This document shows, one piece after another, positions 53,957 through 64,000 of a stretch of DNA of 64,000 bases. Every line of letters starts with the position of its first letter. Positions within the stretch are counted from its first letter, which is position 1. Below the pieces are notes generated by a model that saw only the letters and a list, made by a program, of their open reading frames with translations, was not told the origin of the DNA and searched no databases. Made by a program: the position numbers and the translations under genes. Source of the DNA: Oceanobacter sp. (lineage in GTDB: Bacteria; Pseudomonadota; Gammaproteobacteria; Pseudomonadales; Oceanobacteraceae); NCBI GenBank assembly GCA_002733645.1, contig NVWL01000049.1, positions 1 to 64,000 of the forward strand, read 5' to 3'.

Positions 53957-53981
53957 ATAAAAAGGGACGCTAAAGCGCCCC
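53957..53981 (-). terminator. Rho-independent terminator downstream of pcm
   Basis: On minus strand GGGGCGC-ttta-GCGTCCC-TTTTTAT. Confidence 0.75.
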
Positions 53982-53996
53982 TGTTTTGTTTGTCTG

Positions 53997-54659
53997 TTAT
54001 CGCTGAATACCGGGCAGAAAGGGCACAAACTTCGCAGCTTCGAGTGTCTTACGAGTGAAGTGGTCACCACGACGTGTAATCAGGATCAGCTTTTGTTCCT
54101 CTCCTCCGACCGGCAACACCATGCGCCCACCGTCTGCTAACTGTTCTAGTAAGGAAGGAGGAACGTCTTCCGGAGCCGCCGCCGCTAGGATGCCATCATA
54201 TGGCCCGTGTTCTGGCCAGCCCCACGATCCATCCGACAAAGCTAAATGCACATTGCCGTAACCAAGGGTTTCCAGTCGTTCGACCGCCTTGATATGCAGC
54301 GGTTCAATGCGCTCTACGCTGTATAACGTTTTCACCAATGGGCTAAGAATCGCAGTTTGATACCCCGAGCCCGTGCCTATTTCAAGCACACGGCTTAGCG
54401 GCCCACCAGCGAGTAAGCTCTCTGTCATTCTAGCGACAGTGTAAGGCTGGCTGATGGTTTGACCATTGCCAATAGGAAGGGCGTTATCTTCATACGCACG
54501 GTGCGCCAATGCCTCATCTATAAATAGGTGACGCGGCGTTGTCGCGATTACGTTCAACACTTCTTCGTTGATAATCCCGGCATCGCGCAGTCGCTGTACT
54601 AAGCGATTGCGTGTGCGCTGGGATGTCATGCCTATACCGGTTAGATAATGCTCGTTCAC
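53997..54659 (-). CDS. pcm: Protein-L-isoaspartate O-methyltransferase
   Basis: [22 protein letters not shown]...[19 protein letters not shown]. Confidence 0.96.
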   Translation of the reverse strand: MNEHYLTGIGMTSQRTRNRLVQRLRDAGIINEEVLNVIATTPRHLFIDEALAHRAYEDNALPIGNGQTISQPYTVARMTESLLAGGPLSRVLEIGTGSGYQTAILSPLVKTLYSVERIEPLHIKAVERLETLGYGNVHLALSDGSWGWPEHGPYDGILAAAAPEDVPPSLLEQLADGGRMVLPVGGEEQKLILITRRGDHFTRKTLEAAKFVPFLPGIQR

Positions 54660-54670
54660 CAGATGTTCTC

Positions 54671-55411
54671 TTAATCCGTAAAGTGCTCAGCCATTGGCAT
54701 CAGCATGCTGTGTTGTGTCATATCCACTTGAACTGGCGTCAGTGACACACGCCCTTGCTGTATTGCATGAAAATCGGTTCCTACTCCCGCGTCGGCGACA
54801 TCGCCTGCGGCGGCAATCCAGTAACATTCTTTGCCACGCGGATTGGTCGTTTTCACTGGGGTATCAGCTTTATGCCGACGCCCCAAGCGAGTTATTTCTG
54901 TTCCTGTGATTTGCTCGTAGGGCAAGTCAGGCACATTAATATTAATAATGGTGTTACGGGGTAATGCCAGTGTTTCAATTTTTGGAAGCAACTCGACCAA
55001 GACCTTGGCAGCCGTCGCGAAGTGCGTTTTACCACACAAGGATACGGCAACCGGCGACTTTCCAAGAAAGCGACCTTCCATGGCTGCTGCTACCGTTCCG
55101 GAGTAAAGCACGTCGTCGCCTAGGTTCGCACCACTATTAATACCCGAAATAACACGTTCACATTGCTCTGCAAAAATTTCATTTAAGGCAAGGTGAACAC
55201 TGTCTGTTGGCGTACCATTCACGCCGACAAAGCCATTTTCGTGAGTCACCGGGTGCAGCGGGCGGTCTAGCGTCAGCGAATTACTCGCGCCACTCAGATC
55301 TCTATCTGGCGCGGCAACACGAATATCGTAGCCCGCCTCTACTAGAGCATCTGCAAGTACGCGCAAGCCGGGAGCGAGCACGCCATCATCATTCGACAGT
55401 AATAGCGTCAT
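54671..55411 (-). CDS. surE: 5'/3'-nucleotidase SurE
   Basis: [21 protein letters not shown]...[14 protein letters not shown]...[26 protein letters not shown]. Confidence 0.97.
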   Translation of the reverse strand: MTLLLSNDDGVLAPGLRVLADALVEAGYDIRVAAPDRDLSGASNSLTLDRPLHPVTHENGFVGVNGTPTDSVHLALNEIFAEQCERVISGINSGANLGDDVLYSGTVAAAMEGRFLGKSPVAVSLCGKTHFATAAKVLVELLPKIETLALPRNTIININVPDLPYEQITGTEITRLGRRHKADTPVKTTNPRGKECYWIAAAGDVADAGVGTDFHAIQQGRVSLTPVQVDMTQHSMLMPMAEHFTD

Positions 55412-56396
55412 CAGGTGTGTCCCTTGAGGGTTCCTCTGTCTGCATTAATTCACGAATTAGCGAGGTCGCATAATAACCGGCAGGCAGCGAAAAGGTCAGT
55501 AATAATTGGGATTCATCGAGCCATTCCCACTTCATGCCGACAGGCTTCGCTGCTAAGGCACGCCGCTCTTGGCTCAAGCCTGAGTGCTCAAGGCCATCGC
55601 ACAGGGTTTGATGCGGCTCAACCATAGCGGTTTCAAGCGCTAAGGCGTCATCCGTAGTCGCTAATCTACCCCGCCCCCATAATGGGCCTGTTGGCATACC
55701 TTGATCGTCGTTGATATCACCGACAAGTGACTGCCCCCATAAACCACGGCGAATACGTTCGGCCATCACTTCATTGAAAATAAATGACCGCACGGAAGAC
55801 AGATAAAGACCTTTGCGTTTGGTATTGCGCACACGAATTTCACGATTGAGCATCATGCGGCCTTGCTCAACGTTGTCACCCTCACGACCAAACCGCTGTG
55901 GGCCAAAATAATTAGGTACACCACTTTCAACAACCGCTTTTAAATTCGCTTCTACTTTTTCTTTATCACCGTGAAAGTCGCGCAATAAGATTTTAAAGTG
56001 ATTGCCCACTAAGTCGCCACGGCGTAATTTTTTTACGTGACGCGTTTGTTTTAAAATTTTAAATTCTTCGTTATCTAGCTGAGAAAAATCCGGCGCTTCT
56101 ACTCTGGGCAAATAAATACTGAACCATTGTGTGGTAATCGCGTAGCGATCTTTTAGCCCGGCAAAGCCCACATCCATATCACGAACACCTGCTAACTCGG
56201 CAATTTTCGCAGCTACATAAGCGGTATTCGATCCGTTCTTTTCAACTTCTAACCAGACGTGCTCTCCCTCACCGGAGGGCAACGTTAGCGGTAACTCGGT
56301 GACAATAAAATCGCTGTTTTCTTGTTTTAATATCGCCCGCGCCCCCGTCTCAGGGTAAGCTGCCGGCCATTCGGGTAATACCGAATAATTATTCAT
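55389..56396 (-). CDS. truD: tRNA pseudouridine(13) synthase TruD
   Basis: FAGLKDRYAITTQWFS; GVPNYFGPQRFGREGDNV; overlaps surE by 23 nt. Confidence 0.95.
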   Translation of the reverse strand: MNNYSVLPEWPAAYPETGARAILKQENSDFIVTELPLTLPSGEGEHVWLEVEKNGSNTAYVAAKIAELAGVRDMDVGFAGLKDRYAITTQWFSIYLPRVEAPDFSQLDNEEFKILKQTRHVKKLRRGDLVGNHFKILLRDFHGDKEKVEANLKAVVESGVPNYFGPQRFGREGDNVEQGRMMLNREIRVRNTKRKGLYLSSVRSFIFNEVMAERIRRGLWGQSLVGDINDDQGMPTGPLWGRGRLATTDDALALETAMVEPHQTLCDGLEHSGLSQERRALAAKPVGMKWEWLDESQLLLTFSLPAGYYATSLIRELMQTEEPSRDTPDDAITVE

Positions 56397-56423
56397 TAAT
56401 AACGCCTGTATTGACCATCTATT

Positions 56424-56903
56424 TCAAGAATCTGTTTTTAATAACAAAGCCACCGCGTGAACGGAGATCCCCTCTTTACGTCCCACATAACCTAGTTTTT
56501 CTGTGGTGGTGGCTTTAACGTTGACGTCATCAATGCGGATCGCTAAGTCCGCAGCAATGGCAGCACGCATATCATTAATATGGGGAGCCATTTTGGGCGC
56601 TTGAGCGATAATGGTGACATCAACATTCCCTACCTGATACCCCTTATCAGCCACCAGCGACACGACATGACGGAGTAACATACGGCTGTCCGCGCCTTTC
56701 CATTGTTCATCGGTATCTGGGAAGTGCTGACCTATGTCACCCAACGCTGCCGCCCCCAGCAAGGCATCAGCCAGAGCATGTAACGCGACATCACCATCTG
56801 AGTGTGCTTTCAAACCATGAGTGTGCGAAATACGAACACCACCAAGGGTGATAAAATCACCGTCATCAAACGCGTGTACATCAAAACCGTGGCCTATACG
56901 CAT
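56424..56903 (-). CDS. ispF: 2-C-methyl-D-erythritol 2,4-cyclodiphosphate synthase
   Basis: [12 protein letters not shown]...[35 protein letters not shown]. Confidence 0.98.
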   Translation of the reverse strand: MRIGHGFDVHAFDDGDFITLGGVRISHTHGLKAHSDGDVALHALADALLGAAALGDIGQHFPDTDEQWKGADSRMLLRHVVSLVADKGYQVGNVDVTIIAQAPKMAPHINDMRAAIAADLAIRIDDVNVKATTTEKLGYVGRKEGISVHAVALLLKTDS

Positions 56904-56915
56904 ACCTTGTCACTC

Positions 56916-57644
56916 CTACTTTGATGTCGCTTTATTTTGATTAATAAACAACTCAGCCAGAGCTAAGTCTTCCGGGCGTGTCACTTTAATATTATCAGCT
57001 CGACCTGCCACTAAACGGGGGGTTCCACCGAGGTATTCGATGGCAGAGGCTTCATCGGTAACTTCAAACCCATCGATCAAGCTTTTCTCTAGAGCCTGAC
57101 GGAGCTGCCCTAAACGAAAAACTTGTGGCGTTAACGCGTGCCAGAGCTGGTCTCGATCAACGGTTTGCTGAATCAATACTGAGCCATCAGGCTGAAGTAC
57201 GCCGCGTTTCATCGTATCCCGTGTCGGCGAGGCGAGAATGGCACCGTCGTGACTTAACTGTTCGAATAAAATATCGAGATCTGAATGACGCAAACATGGA
57301 CGAGCAATATCGTGCACTGCTACCCAGTCGTTATTGCTTGCTATGCCATCTAACGCGTTAAGACCATTCAAGACTGAATGACAGCGTTCACTGCCACCCA
57401 GCGCACGAATAACACGAGGATCATTTGCAAACTGAGCTTGTGGCCAATAAGGATCTTGCTCAGAAAGAACCACCACCACGTGTTCAAAAGCAGGGTAACT
57501 GAGCATGGTCTCTAACGTGTGATCGAGAAGAAACCGACCACCTATAGGAAGGTATTGCTTCGGGCGATCCGCTTGCATACGGCTGCCAACACCGGCTGCC
57601 GGCAACACGGCCCAAATTTTTTCGTTATTCAATGCGCGACTCAT
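56916..57644 (-). CDS. ispD: 2-C-methyl-D-erythritol 4-phosphate cytidylyltransferase
   Basis: WAVLPAAGVGSRMQADRPKQYLPIGG; 4-nt overlap with ftsB. Confidence 0.97.
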   Translation of the reverse strand: MSRALNNEKIWAVLPAAGVGSRMQADRPKQYLPIGGRFLLDHTLETMLSYPAFEHVVVVLSEQDPYWPQAQFANDPRVIRALGGSERCHSVLNGLNALDGIASNNDWVAVHDIARPCLRHSDLDILFEQLSHDGAILASPTRDTMKRGVLQPDGSVLIQQTVDRDQLWHALTPQVFRLGQLRQALEKSLIDGFEVTDEASAIEYLGGTPRLVAGRADNIKVTRPEDLALAELFINQNKATSK

Positions 57645-57934
57645 GAGTCCGGCTCTGCAAAAAGAACAAAGGTTTCGCCCTCTTTGACGAGGCCTAAATC
57701 TTCTCGAGCAATCTCTTCAAGCAGAGCGTCACCCTGACGAAGGTCTGTTACTTCATTCATCAAGCCACGATTTATCTCTGACTGTTTATCGTTGGACTCT
57801 TGAAGCGCACTGATTTGACGCTCAAGCGCACGACTGGCAATGACTCCGCTATCATCAAACCACAGGCGATACTGAATAATCAGTAGAAGAACCACAGCAA
57901 CGGTGATCCAGATGGTTTTCAGACTAATCGGCAT
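57641..57934 (-). CDS. ftsB: Cell division protein FtsB
   Basis: Single TM then coiled coil: VLLLIIQYRLWFDDSGV...LEEIAREDLGLVKEGETFV. Confidence 0.93.
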   Translation of the reverse strand: MPISLKTIWITVAVVLLLIIQYRLWFDDSGVIASRALERQISALQESNDKQSEINRGLMNEVTDLRQGDALLEEIAREDLGLVKEGETFVLFAEPDS

Positions 57935-58185
57935 GGCCTGTCGCTCGTCTCGTGATGGATGCTAGTAATATGGGCTTAAATTTCGCCTCGTATCATAAAC
58001 TAGACAGAGGCAGCAACCAAACAGAGGCTGAATTAAGATCGAAACGGCTCACAGGTAGATCATCAGAAATCTGAGGAGAAATACCGTATAGGAGCTTCTC
58101 AGGAAGCGGGCTGTTAACATGCCACACTTATCGGCGGCTCAATGACCTAAGTGCGTGGCAATCGTTTAATTAGCCCTACCTCGGA

Positions 58186-59520
58186 TTAACCTTGATTCAT
58201 TTTATAAGCGGCCAACTGCACAGCCAATTTATTCGTCAGTACGGTGAAGTGTGCTCCATCACCGTCAAAGTTCGCAACATCACAATAGTGGTTACTGATA
58301 TTAACTAACGCAGCTTGAGGAATTTCCTCCTGCTCCATAAATGCTTTAATAGCAGGATAGTTTTCATAAAGATTAAGCAAGTAACGAAAATAAATACCTA
58401 CACCAGTCAGGTAATCATCGTCGTCACCGCCCGGTGACGGACCAGGAGCGCTAGGGCTATTCAAATTAAACCAAGGATAATACTGTCCATCGTTGGCCAG
58501 ATTATAATTCACACCTTTAATAATGCCCTCAATGTAAGCCATGCACTTGGCGTAATTGTCAGAGCTAGGAGGTAAGGTATTTAGCATTTCGGCAAAACCA
58601 CCCAGTATTAATCCCTGATCACCGAGCCAAATCAAATTACTATCATAACCATGTACCGGGTACTCAGGTTTCATATAGCTAGATACACGTTCTCTGGCTA
58701 ACCCTGAGTCGGTGGCAGGAAAACGACAGAACAGTGATAACGGCTGGCCGCTACTGTCCTCAACCTCAAACCAGTTCAGTAAAAAATCAAGTTGATCGTT
58801 AGCCATCGTCGAGATATTTAAATTTTCAGGCTTAACCGCAGCCGCCATGCGCGCTGACGCAATCAAGTTTAGGCCGTTCGTTACTGTATTTTGAATGCCT
58901 CTCAAACGATCAGGCAAACCACCGACACTAGAATTAATACCAAGAGCCTGATCAAGATCTGGGTTTGGATCCAATGGAGTATCAGGCATAAATTTTATCG
59001 GGTACTTACTGTACCCATAATTCCATATTCCACCGTTAAAGCGCGGCTCAAATCGCGAAAAATAGTCGCCATATAAGGTATTGCAGTTGTCCCACACTTG
59101 AGTGCCATTTCTGAAAACAGTATCCCAACAAAAGCGCGATATACCGGAAAAAATCGAGGTGTAATCAGCGCCAAACGTATCAGGCATGCGCGACGCCTTA
59201 TTCATGGCGATCGTCCACCAATTGTAATCGTCATACCACCAAGGCGACTGCGCGGTCGTAGGATACGATGCCTGACAAGAAGGGCAGTCATCGGGGGACG
59301 CTAAGTTATCGGCGTGGGGGTCAATATAATAGTTGTGATAACGGTCAAGAATAATCGGGATAAAACCCTTGGCCTGGCTCGGATTCACTGTAAAGTAATC
59401 GAGAATAGTGTCCAAAGACTGCGCCAGGCGCCAGCTATTATCGCTGGACTTGAACAACTTACTCAGCTCATCAAAGGTATTATTCAAATCTTGTAACGTG
59501 ACAGTATTAGAATCTTCCAT
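58186..59520 (-). CDS. Hypothetical, GH76-like (six-hairpin) glycosidase-fold candidate
   Basis: WWYDDYNWWTIA, FNGGIWNYGY...NTVTNGLNLIASARMAA and IWLGDQGLILGGFAEML resemble GH76 signatures; ATG at 59520 preceded by AGAGG; no signal peptide seen. Confidence 0.5.
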   Translation of the reverse strand: MEDSNTVTLQDLNNTFDELSKLFKSSDNSWRLAQSLDTILDYFTVNPSQAKGFIPIILDRYHNYYIDPHADNLASPDDCPSCQASYPTTAQSPWWYDDYNWWTIAMNKASRMPDTFGADYTSIFSGISRFCWDTVFRNGTQVWDNCNTLYGDYFSRFEPRFNGGIWNYGYSKYPIKFMPDTPLDPNPDLDQALGINSSVGGLPDRLRGIQNTVTNGLNLIASARMAAAVKPENLNISTMANDQLDFLLNWFEVEDSSGQPLSLFCRFPATDSGLARERVSSYMKPEYPVHGYDSNLIWLGDQGLILGGFAEMLNTLPPSSDNYAKCMAYIEGIIKGVNYNLANDGQYYPWFNLNSPSAPGPSPGGDDDDYLTGVGIYFRYLLNLYENYPAIKAFMEQEEIPQAALVNISNHYCDVANFDGDGAHFTVLTNKLAVQLAAYKMNQG

Positions 59521-59531
59521 GGGCAACCTCT

Positions 59532-59564
59532 GCAGCCGTTCATGTAGCCGTTCATGTAGCCGTT
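59532..59564. repeat. 12-bp tandem repeat (GTAGCCGTTCAT, about 2.75 copies) in 5' leader of the GH76-like gene
   Basis: gcagccgttcat gtagccgttcat gtagccgtt read directly. Confidence 0.9.
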
Positions 59565-60339
59565 AAAATGAGCGATTTAATCCAACGCCAGTGTCGGGTA
59601 AACGCTTATCGGGAAATAAAGGTGTTTTCCACACCAACATATTAGACATCTCAAGTACGCAGCGCGACGCAATGTACTGCCTGCATCTACACTCAGTATT
59701 ACCTAAAAATCATCCACTTTAGTTAGCGCTGGAGAAGTATTATCGTATCGAAATAAGAAGATCACATTCCGCCAAAGCTAACAATACCACCAACACAGTC
59801 CAAAAGATCTAAGACACCTGCTGCACCAAAGCTTGGAAGGACACTATGTTACTCCAGGTTGCTTCATTGAATTACTCATGTTTCTTTAAAGCTCAATTCT
59901 TACACTAAGTTATGAGATCAACTCCCTTTTCGAGCTCTGCCCCCATCCACATGGCAGTCAGCTATAAAGGCCCACCTGCAAGGGAATAAATTTTACTTGG
60001 AAAGCCTTGGAACCAAGCCACTCGATGCAATATGATTTTCAAACAAAGTGAGTGTCTTAAGACAAACATAGGAACATCGTGAATATTTTAAAAATAGCGT
60101 TTAACTAACAAGTATTGCCATTAGTGACTGACTTTCTACATTGAAAAACCAGTCACAACGGAGAACACACGGTCAATTGAGGCCGTCATCACATTCCTAA
60201 CACCCCAACCGTAATATCTAGCATTTTTGTTTGATGTGTTCTTAAGAATACCGATAAATTGGTATTACTAAGTGACATCGCGTGACGCAAATTAACGACA
60301 TGGTTAATTTTCAAAGCACTAACAATAAGAAGAATATTT

Positions 60340-61575
60340 ATGGTTACAGAAAAATTGATTGGCATAATCAGTAAGATGTACAACATATCAAACCCTATGG
60401 ATTGGCCTGCGATAGACCGATTTATACTACTCGCCTCTTTAGTGCTTTTTGTTCCAGTGGGGTTTGGAGGAATGTTGTTAGCCACTAATATGGCTGCACC
60501 TCAATATCTCAATCAATCACTCGTGCCCTACTTGCTCACCCTCTACGCAGCACACGCTATTATTTTATCGGCTCTAATTTTAGAGGCCTTCCGAAAACGA
60601 AAAAATACCAACGACTGGCCGGCGTTTGAAAACTTTATTATTGGTAGTTACATCCTAGTTGTAATGTTAAGCGCCTACCTGACCGGCACTCATTTCTCTG
60701 AAGGCCTATTGCTTATTTTTCTGGGCGTAAACATTACATGCACGTTGGCCAGCGTGAATAAAATTCGTATATGTTACTGGTTTGTTGTTCCTACCCTCTT
60801 CGTCATGGGGGCCACCGACTTCATGCCGAGCGTGCCCTACGCCCAACTACTGGATCAATCACCAATCGCCTCAAGTGGTCGCCCAATGTTCGGCTGGCTA
60901 GTACTGAGGGCTATCATAGTCACTATTCTCGCCTTCTTAATTTACCTATGTATTTTGGCCATGAAGCGCTGGGTGGAACGTGAGAATCTGTACCAAGAAA
61001 TGTCCATGATTGATGGTTTAACACGATTATCGAACCGCAGTTCATTTATCAATCGTGGGATGGAAGAAATTGAACTGGTTCAGCGTAAACATGCCCCGAG
61101 CAATACCTCCTTGGCGTGCATCATGATTGATCTTGATCACTTCAAAATCATTAACGATACATGGGGACACCACGCCGGTGACGAAGTATTAGTCGCTGCG
61201 TCGAAAATCATGATGGATAACTCGCGTAAAAATGATGAGGTTGGTCGTTACGGCGGTGAAGAATTTGCCATTCTCCTTCCGGGCACCAGCATGAAAAAAG
61301 CAGCGTATATAGCAGAAAGTTTGCGTAGAAAACTTGAAAGTACCGTCGTCAACGTTGACGGACAAACAATTAAAGTGACTGCCAGCTTTGGTGTTGCTTG
61401 TTATCCGTCCCAGGATATTCAAACGATGAGCGACCTTCTAAAAACCGCCGATAAGGCACTCTACGAAGCAAAAGAAACAGGAAGAAATAAAGTGGTCATT
61501 GCCTGCCAGCCAAATGAGCAACCCCAAAAAGCAGTGCTTCAATCAATAATGATGCATAAAAAAATACCAACCTGA
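60340..61575 (+). CDS. Membrane diguanylate cyclase (GGDEF), copy 1
   Basis: N-terminal multi-TM region; RKNDEVGRYGGEEFAILLPG: GGEEF active site plus RxxD I-site. Confidence 0.94.
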   Translation: MVTEKLIGIISKMYNISNPMDWPAIDRFILLASLVLFVPVGFGGMLLATNMAAPQYLNQSLVPYLLTLYAAHAIILSALILEAFRKRKNTNDWPAFENFIIGSYILVVMLSAYLTGTHFSEGLLLIFLGVNITCTLASVNKIRICYWFVVPTLFVMGATDFMPSVPYAQLLDQSPIASSGRPMFGWLVLRAIIVTILAFLIYLCILAMKRWVERENLYQEMSMIDGLTRLSNRSSFINRGMEEIELVQRKHAPSNTSLACIMIDLDHFKIINDTWGHHAGDEVLVAASKIMMDNSRKNDEVGRYGGEEFAILLPGTSMKKAAYIAESLRRKLESTVVNVDGQTIKVTASFGVACYPSQDIQTMSDLLKTADKALYEAKETGRNKVVIACQPNEQPQKAVLQSIMMHKKIPT

Positions 61576-61771
61576 GAGTGAGTATTATTTCGTAGGGCTT
61601 GGAAATCAGAGTGAATACCGGTCAATGCTGCCTAATCAATAGATAAGCCATTGAAGTTCGTCAAATATGCATCTGTGTTCTACGCTTAATATAGAAATTT
61701 TCACGTAAGAGAAATCAGGGCCAAAAGCCTCACTCTCTTACCTCTGATCAAACCCTATATAAGAAGCCTCT

Positions 61772-62944
61772 ATGAAGATGGATAACCACCAATACAAAGT
61801 CATTCCTAGAGGGAGCCTATTGGCCTCCAGCCCCATGGATTGGCAGGCTATAGATCGCTTCATATTACTTGCAGCCTTAGTTTTGCTGGCCCCTTTTGCC
61901 TTTGGCATCACCTTATTCATAGCCAACACGACCATCCCTGAATATTTAAACCAAGCCCTCGTGCCCTACTTATTGGCACTCTATGCGGTCCATTTTATTG
62001 GCTTGTCCTTAATGATTGTTAAAGCGATGCGGCTGAGGAAAGCCGCTGACGACTGGCCAATATTTGAAAATGTGATCATTGGCAGCTACCTATTGGTCGT
62101 ACTCATCTCATCCTATCTCTCTGGAACTCACTTTACGGAAGGCCTGCTGTTAATCTTCCTCGGAGTAAACATCACCAGCACATTGGCCGATGTGAATAAA
62201 ATCAAACAATGCTATTGGTTTGTGGTTCCCACCCTAGCGATCATGGGCATTGCCGACTTCATACCCAGTATCCCCTACGCTCTGTTGTTAGAGAAATCGC
62301 CAATAGCAGCAGATGGCCGCCCGATGGTCGGGTGGCTAGGGTTACGTGCCGCCGTGGTTATTATCTTGGCCCCCTTGATTTACCTTTGCATTCTCGCCAT
62401 GAAACGCTGGGTTGAAAGAGAAGGCCTATACCAAGAAATGTCGACCATTGATGGCCTGACACGCCTCTCGAACCGTAATTCGTTTATTGACCGTGGGCAG
62501 TCAGAGATAGAGCGCGTGCGCAGACAAAATAGTCCTGCGGGATCTCCCCTATCGTGCATCATGATCGATCTTGATCATTTCAAGATGATCAACGATACCT
62601 GGGGCCATCATGCCGGAGATGAGGTATTGATAGCCGCCTCGAAAATCATGCTTGATAGTGCTCGAACGAATGACGAAGTTGGCCGCTATGGTGGTGAAGA
62701 GTTCGCTGTGTTACTCCCTAACACAGGTATGCTAAAGGCACGCCTGATCGCCGAACGGTTACGACACAAAATAGCCAATGCTCAAGTGGTGGTAGATGGA
62801 CAAACGATTGAAGTGACGGCTAGCTTTGGCATTGCCACCTTTCCCTCACAAGGGGTAGAGGTGATTGCCGACTTGTTAAAAACAGCCGACAAAGCCCTCT
62901 ATGAAGCGAAAGAATCAGGACGGAATAAAGTCGTGACGGCATAA
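61772..62944 (+). CDS. Membrane diguanylate cyclase (GGDEF), copy 2
   Basis: Paralog of the preceding ORF along its whole length; RTNDEVGRYGGEEFAVLLPN. Confidence 0.94.
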   Translation: MKMDNHQYKVIPRGSLLASSPMDWQAIDRFILLAALVLLAPFAFGITLFIANTTIPEYLNQALVPYLLALYAVHFIGLSLMIVKAMRLRKAADDWPIFENVIIGSYLLVVLISSYLSGTHFTEGLLLIFLGVNITSTLADVNKIKQCYWFVVPTLAIMGIADFIPSIPYALLLEKSPIAADGRPMVGWLGLRAAVVIILAPLIYLCILAMKRWVEREGLYQEMSTIDGLTRLSNRNSFIDRGQSEIERVRRQNSPAGSPLSCIMIDLDHFKMINDTWGHHAGDEVLIAASKIMLDSARTNDEVGRYGGEEFAVLLPNTGMLKARLIAERLRHKIANAQVVVDGQTIEVTASFGIATFPSQGVEVIADLLKTADKALYEAKESGRNKVVTA

Positions 62945-63020
62945 CCAATCAGAGTCGGTGATTAGGAGCAGGTACTAAGAATATTGAGATTACCTGCTTC
63001 ATCAGCAGACTCAAATACTG

Positions 63021-63194
63021 TCACTCGTCTTTTTTCTCAATCGTAATCTCAAGCGTTTTACTACTACCGGCAAACCACTTCTGTACATACAAAGACCCCA
63101 TAATCGGAGCCGTGCCCTCCTCCGGGATTTCTTGATAGCGAACGCTATTTTTGGTTTCTTTTTCATATTCGAACTTAACGACTTTTTTTGACAT
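63021..63194 (-). CDS. Small conserved-looking protein (57 aa), not in ORF track
   Basis: MSKKVVKFEYEKETKNSVRYQEIPEEGTAPIMGSLYVQKWFAGSSKTLEITIEKKDE; ATG...TGA. Confidence 0.7.
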   Translation of the reverse strand: MSKKVVKFEYEKETKNSVRYQEIPEEGTAPIMGSLYVQKWFAGSSKTLEITIEKKDE

Positions 63195-63270
63195 AACCGC
63201 TCTCGATTAAAACCTTATTTAACACACGACATCAGAATCTTAATAGATTTTTAATAATTTACTGTATACA

Positions 63271-63297
63271 AAAAAACGCACCGAAGTGCGTTTTTTT
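63271..63297. terminator. Rho-independent terminator
   Basis: AAAAAACGCACCGAAGTGCGTTTTTTT. Confidence 0.88.
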
Positions 63298-63341
63298 AAA
63301 TCAAGATCTCTGCGTCACTACTAGCCGCTAATTCAACCGCC

Positions 63342-63368
63342 ATGGATTCCCGCCTTCGCAGGAATGAC
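63342..63368. repeat. REP-like palindromic fragment ATGGATTCCCGCCTTCGCAGGAATGAC
   Basis: ATTCCcGC...GCaGGAAT imperfect stem; resembles a widespread proteobacterial interspersed palindrome. Confidence 0.55.
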
Positions 63369-63552
63369 AGTTAAACAAGATCATAAAAGCGTCAGAAGCG
63401 ATGACTGAGGTAAGCAAAAGTGCTTGAAGAAACGGAGTTTACTTTTAGTACATGAGGCCGGCACATGCTCCTGCAGAGCCAGCATTTTCGCCATCCATGG
63501 CAGTCATATTATTCAGAACTTTTAACAACGCTCAGCCGAGCGCACTCGCTTT

Positions 63553-64000
<448 letters not shown>

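Noticed and set aside
60189-60485. 98-aa minus ORF overlapping the start of the first diguanylate cyclase
   Set aside because: Antisense to the TM region; a similar shadow (61738..61935 -) arises in the paralog, which explains the apparent conservation.

Overview
This 64 kb window is a chromosomal segment from a gammaproteobacterium, probably marine and Oceanospirillales/Pseudomonadales-like judging by gene content and order. Most of it is conserved housekeeping sequence: tRNA-Arg, tRNA-Ser, csrA, lysC, alaS, recX-recA-pncC, mutS, fdxA, orn, rsgA, motAB, rhdA-psd, epmA/efp/epmB, a PilZ-like gene plus fimX, serB, uvrA, ssb, rpoS-nlpD, pcm-surE-truD, ispF-ispD-ftsB, and the 3' part of eno. Accessory material interrupts this backbone in several places: a five-gene block between alaS and recX; a giant 8.55 kb gene (2849 aa) between pncC and mutS; a CsgD/VpsT-like regulator between uvrA and the MFS-ssb unit; and a block between ftsB and eno holding a GH76-like orphan and two paralogous diguanylate cyclases. 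The most unusual object is the giant protein. It combines choice-of-anchor L, GEVED, Ig-like, a Cys-paired thrombospondin-type-3-like Ca-binding array, a mid-chain sorting-signal-like helix, a second signal-peptide-like segment, and an OmpA-type barrel plus peptidoglycan-binding domain, all in one reading frame. I see no CRISPR array, prophage, IS element or rRNA operon. All family assignments come from reading motifs by eye; no searches were run.
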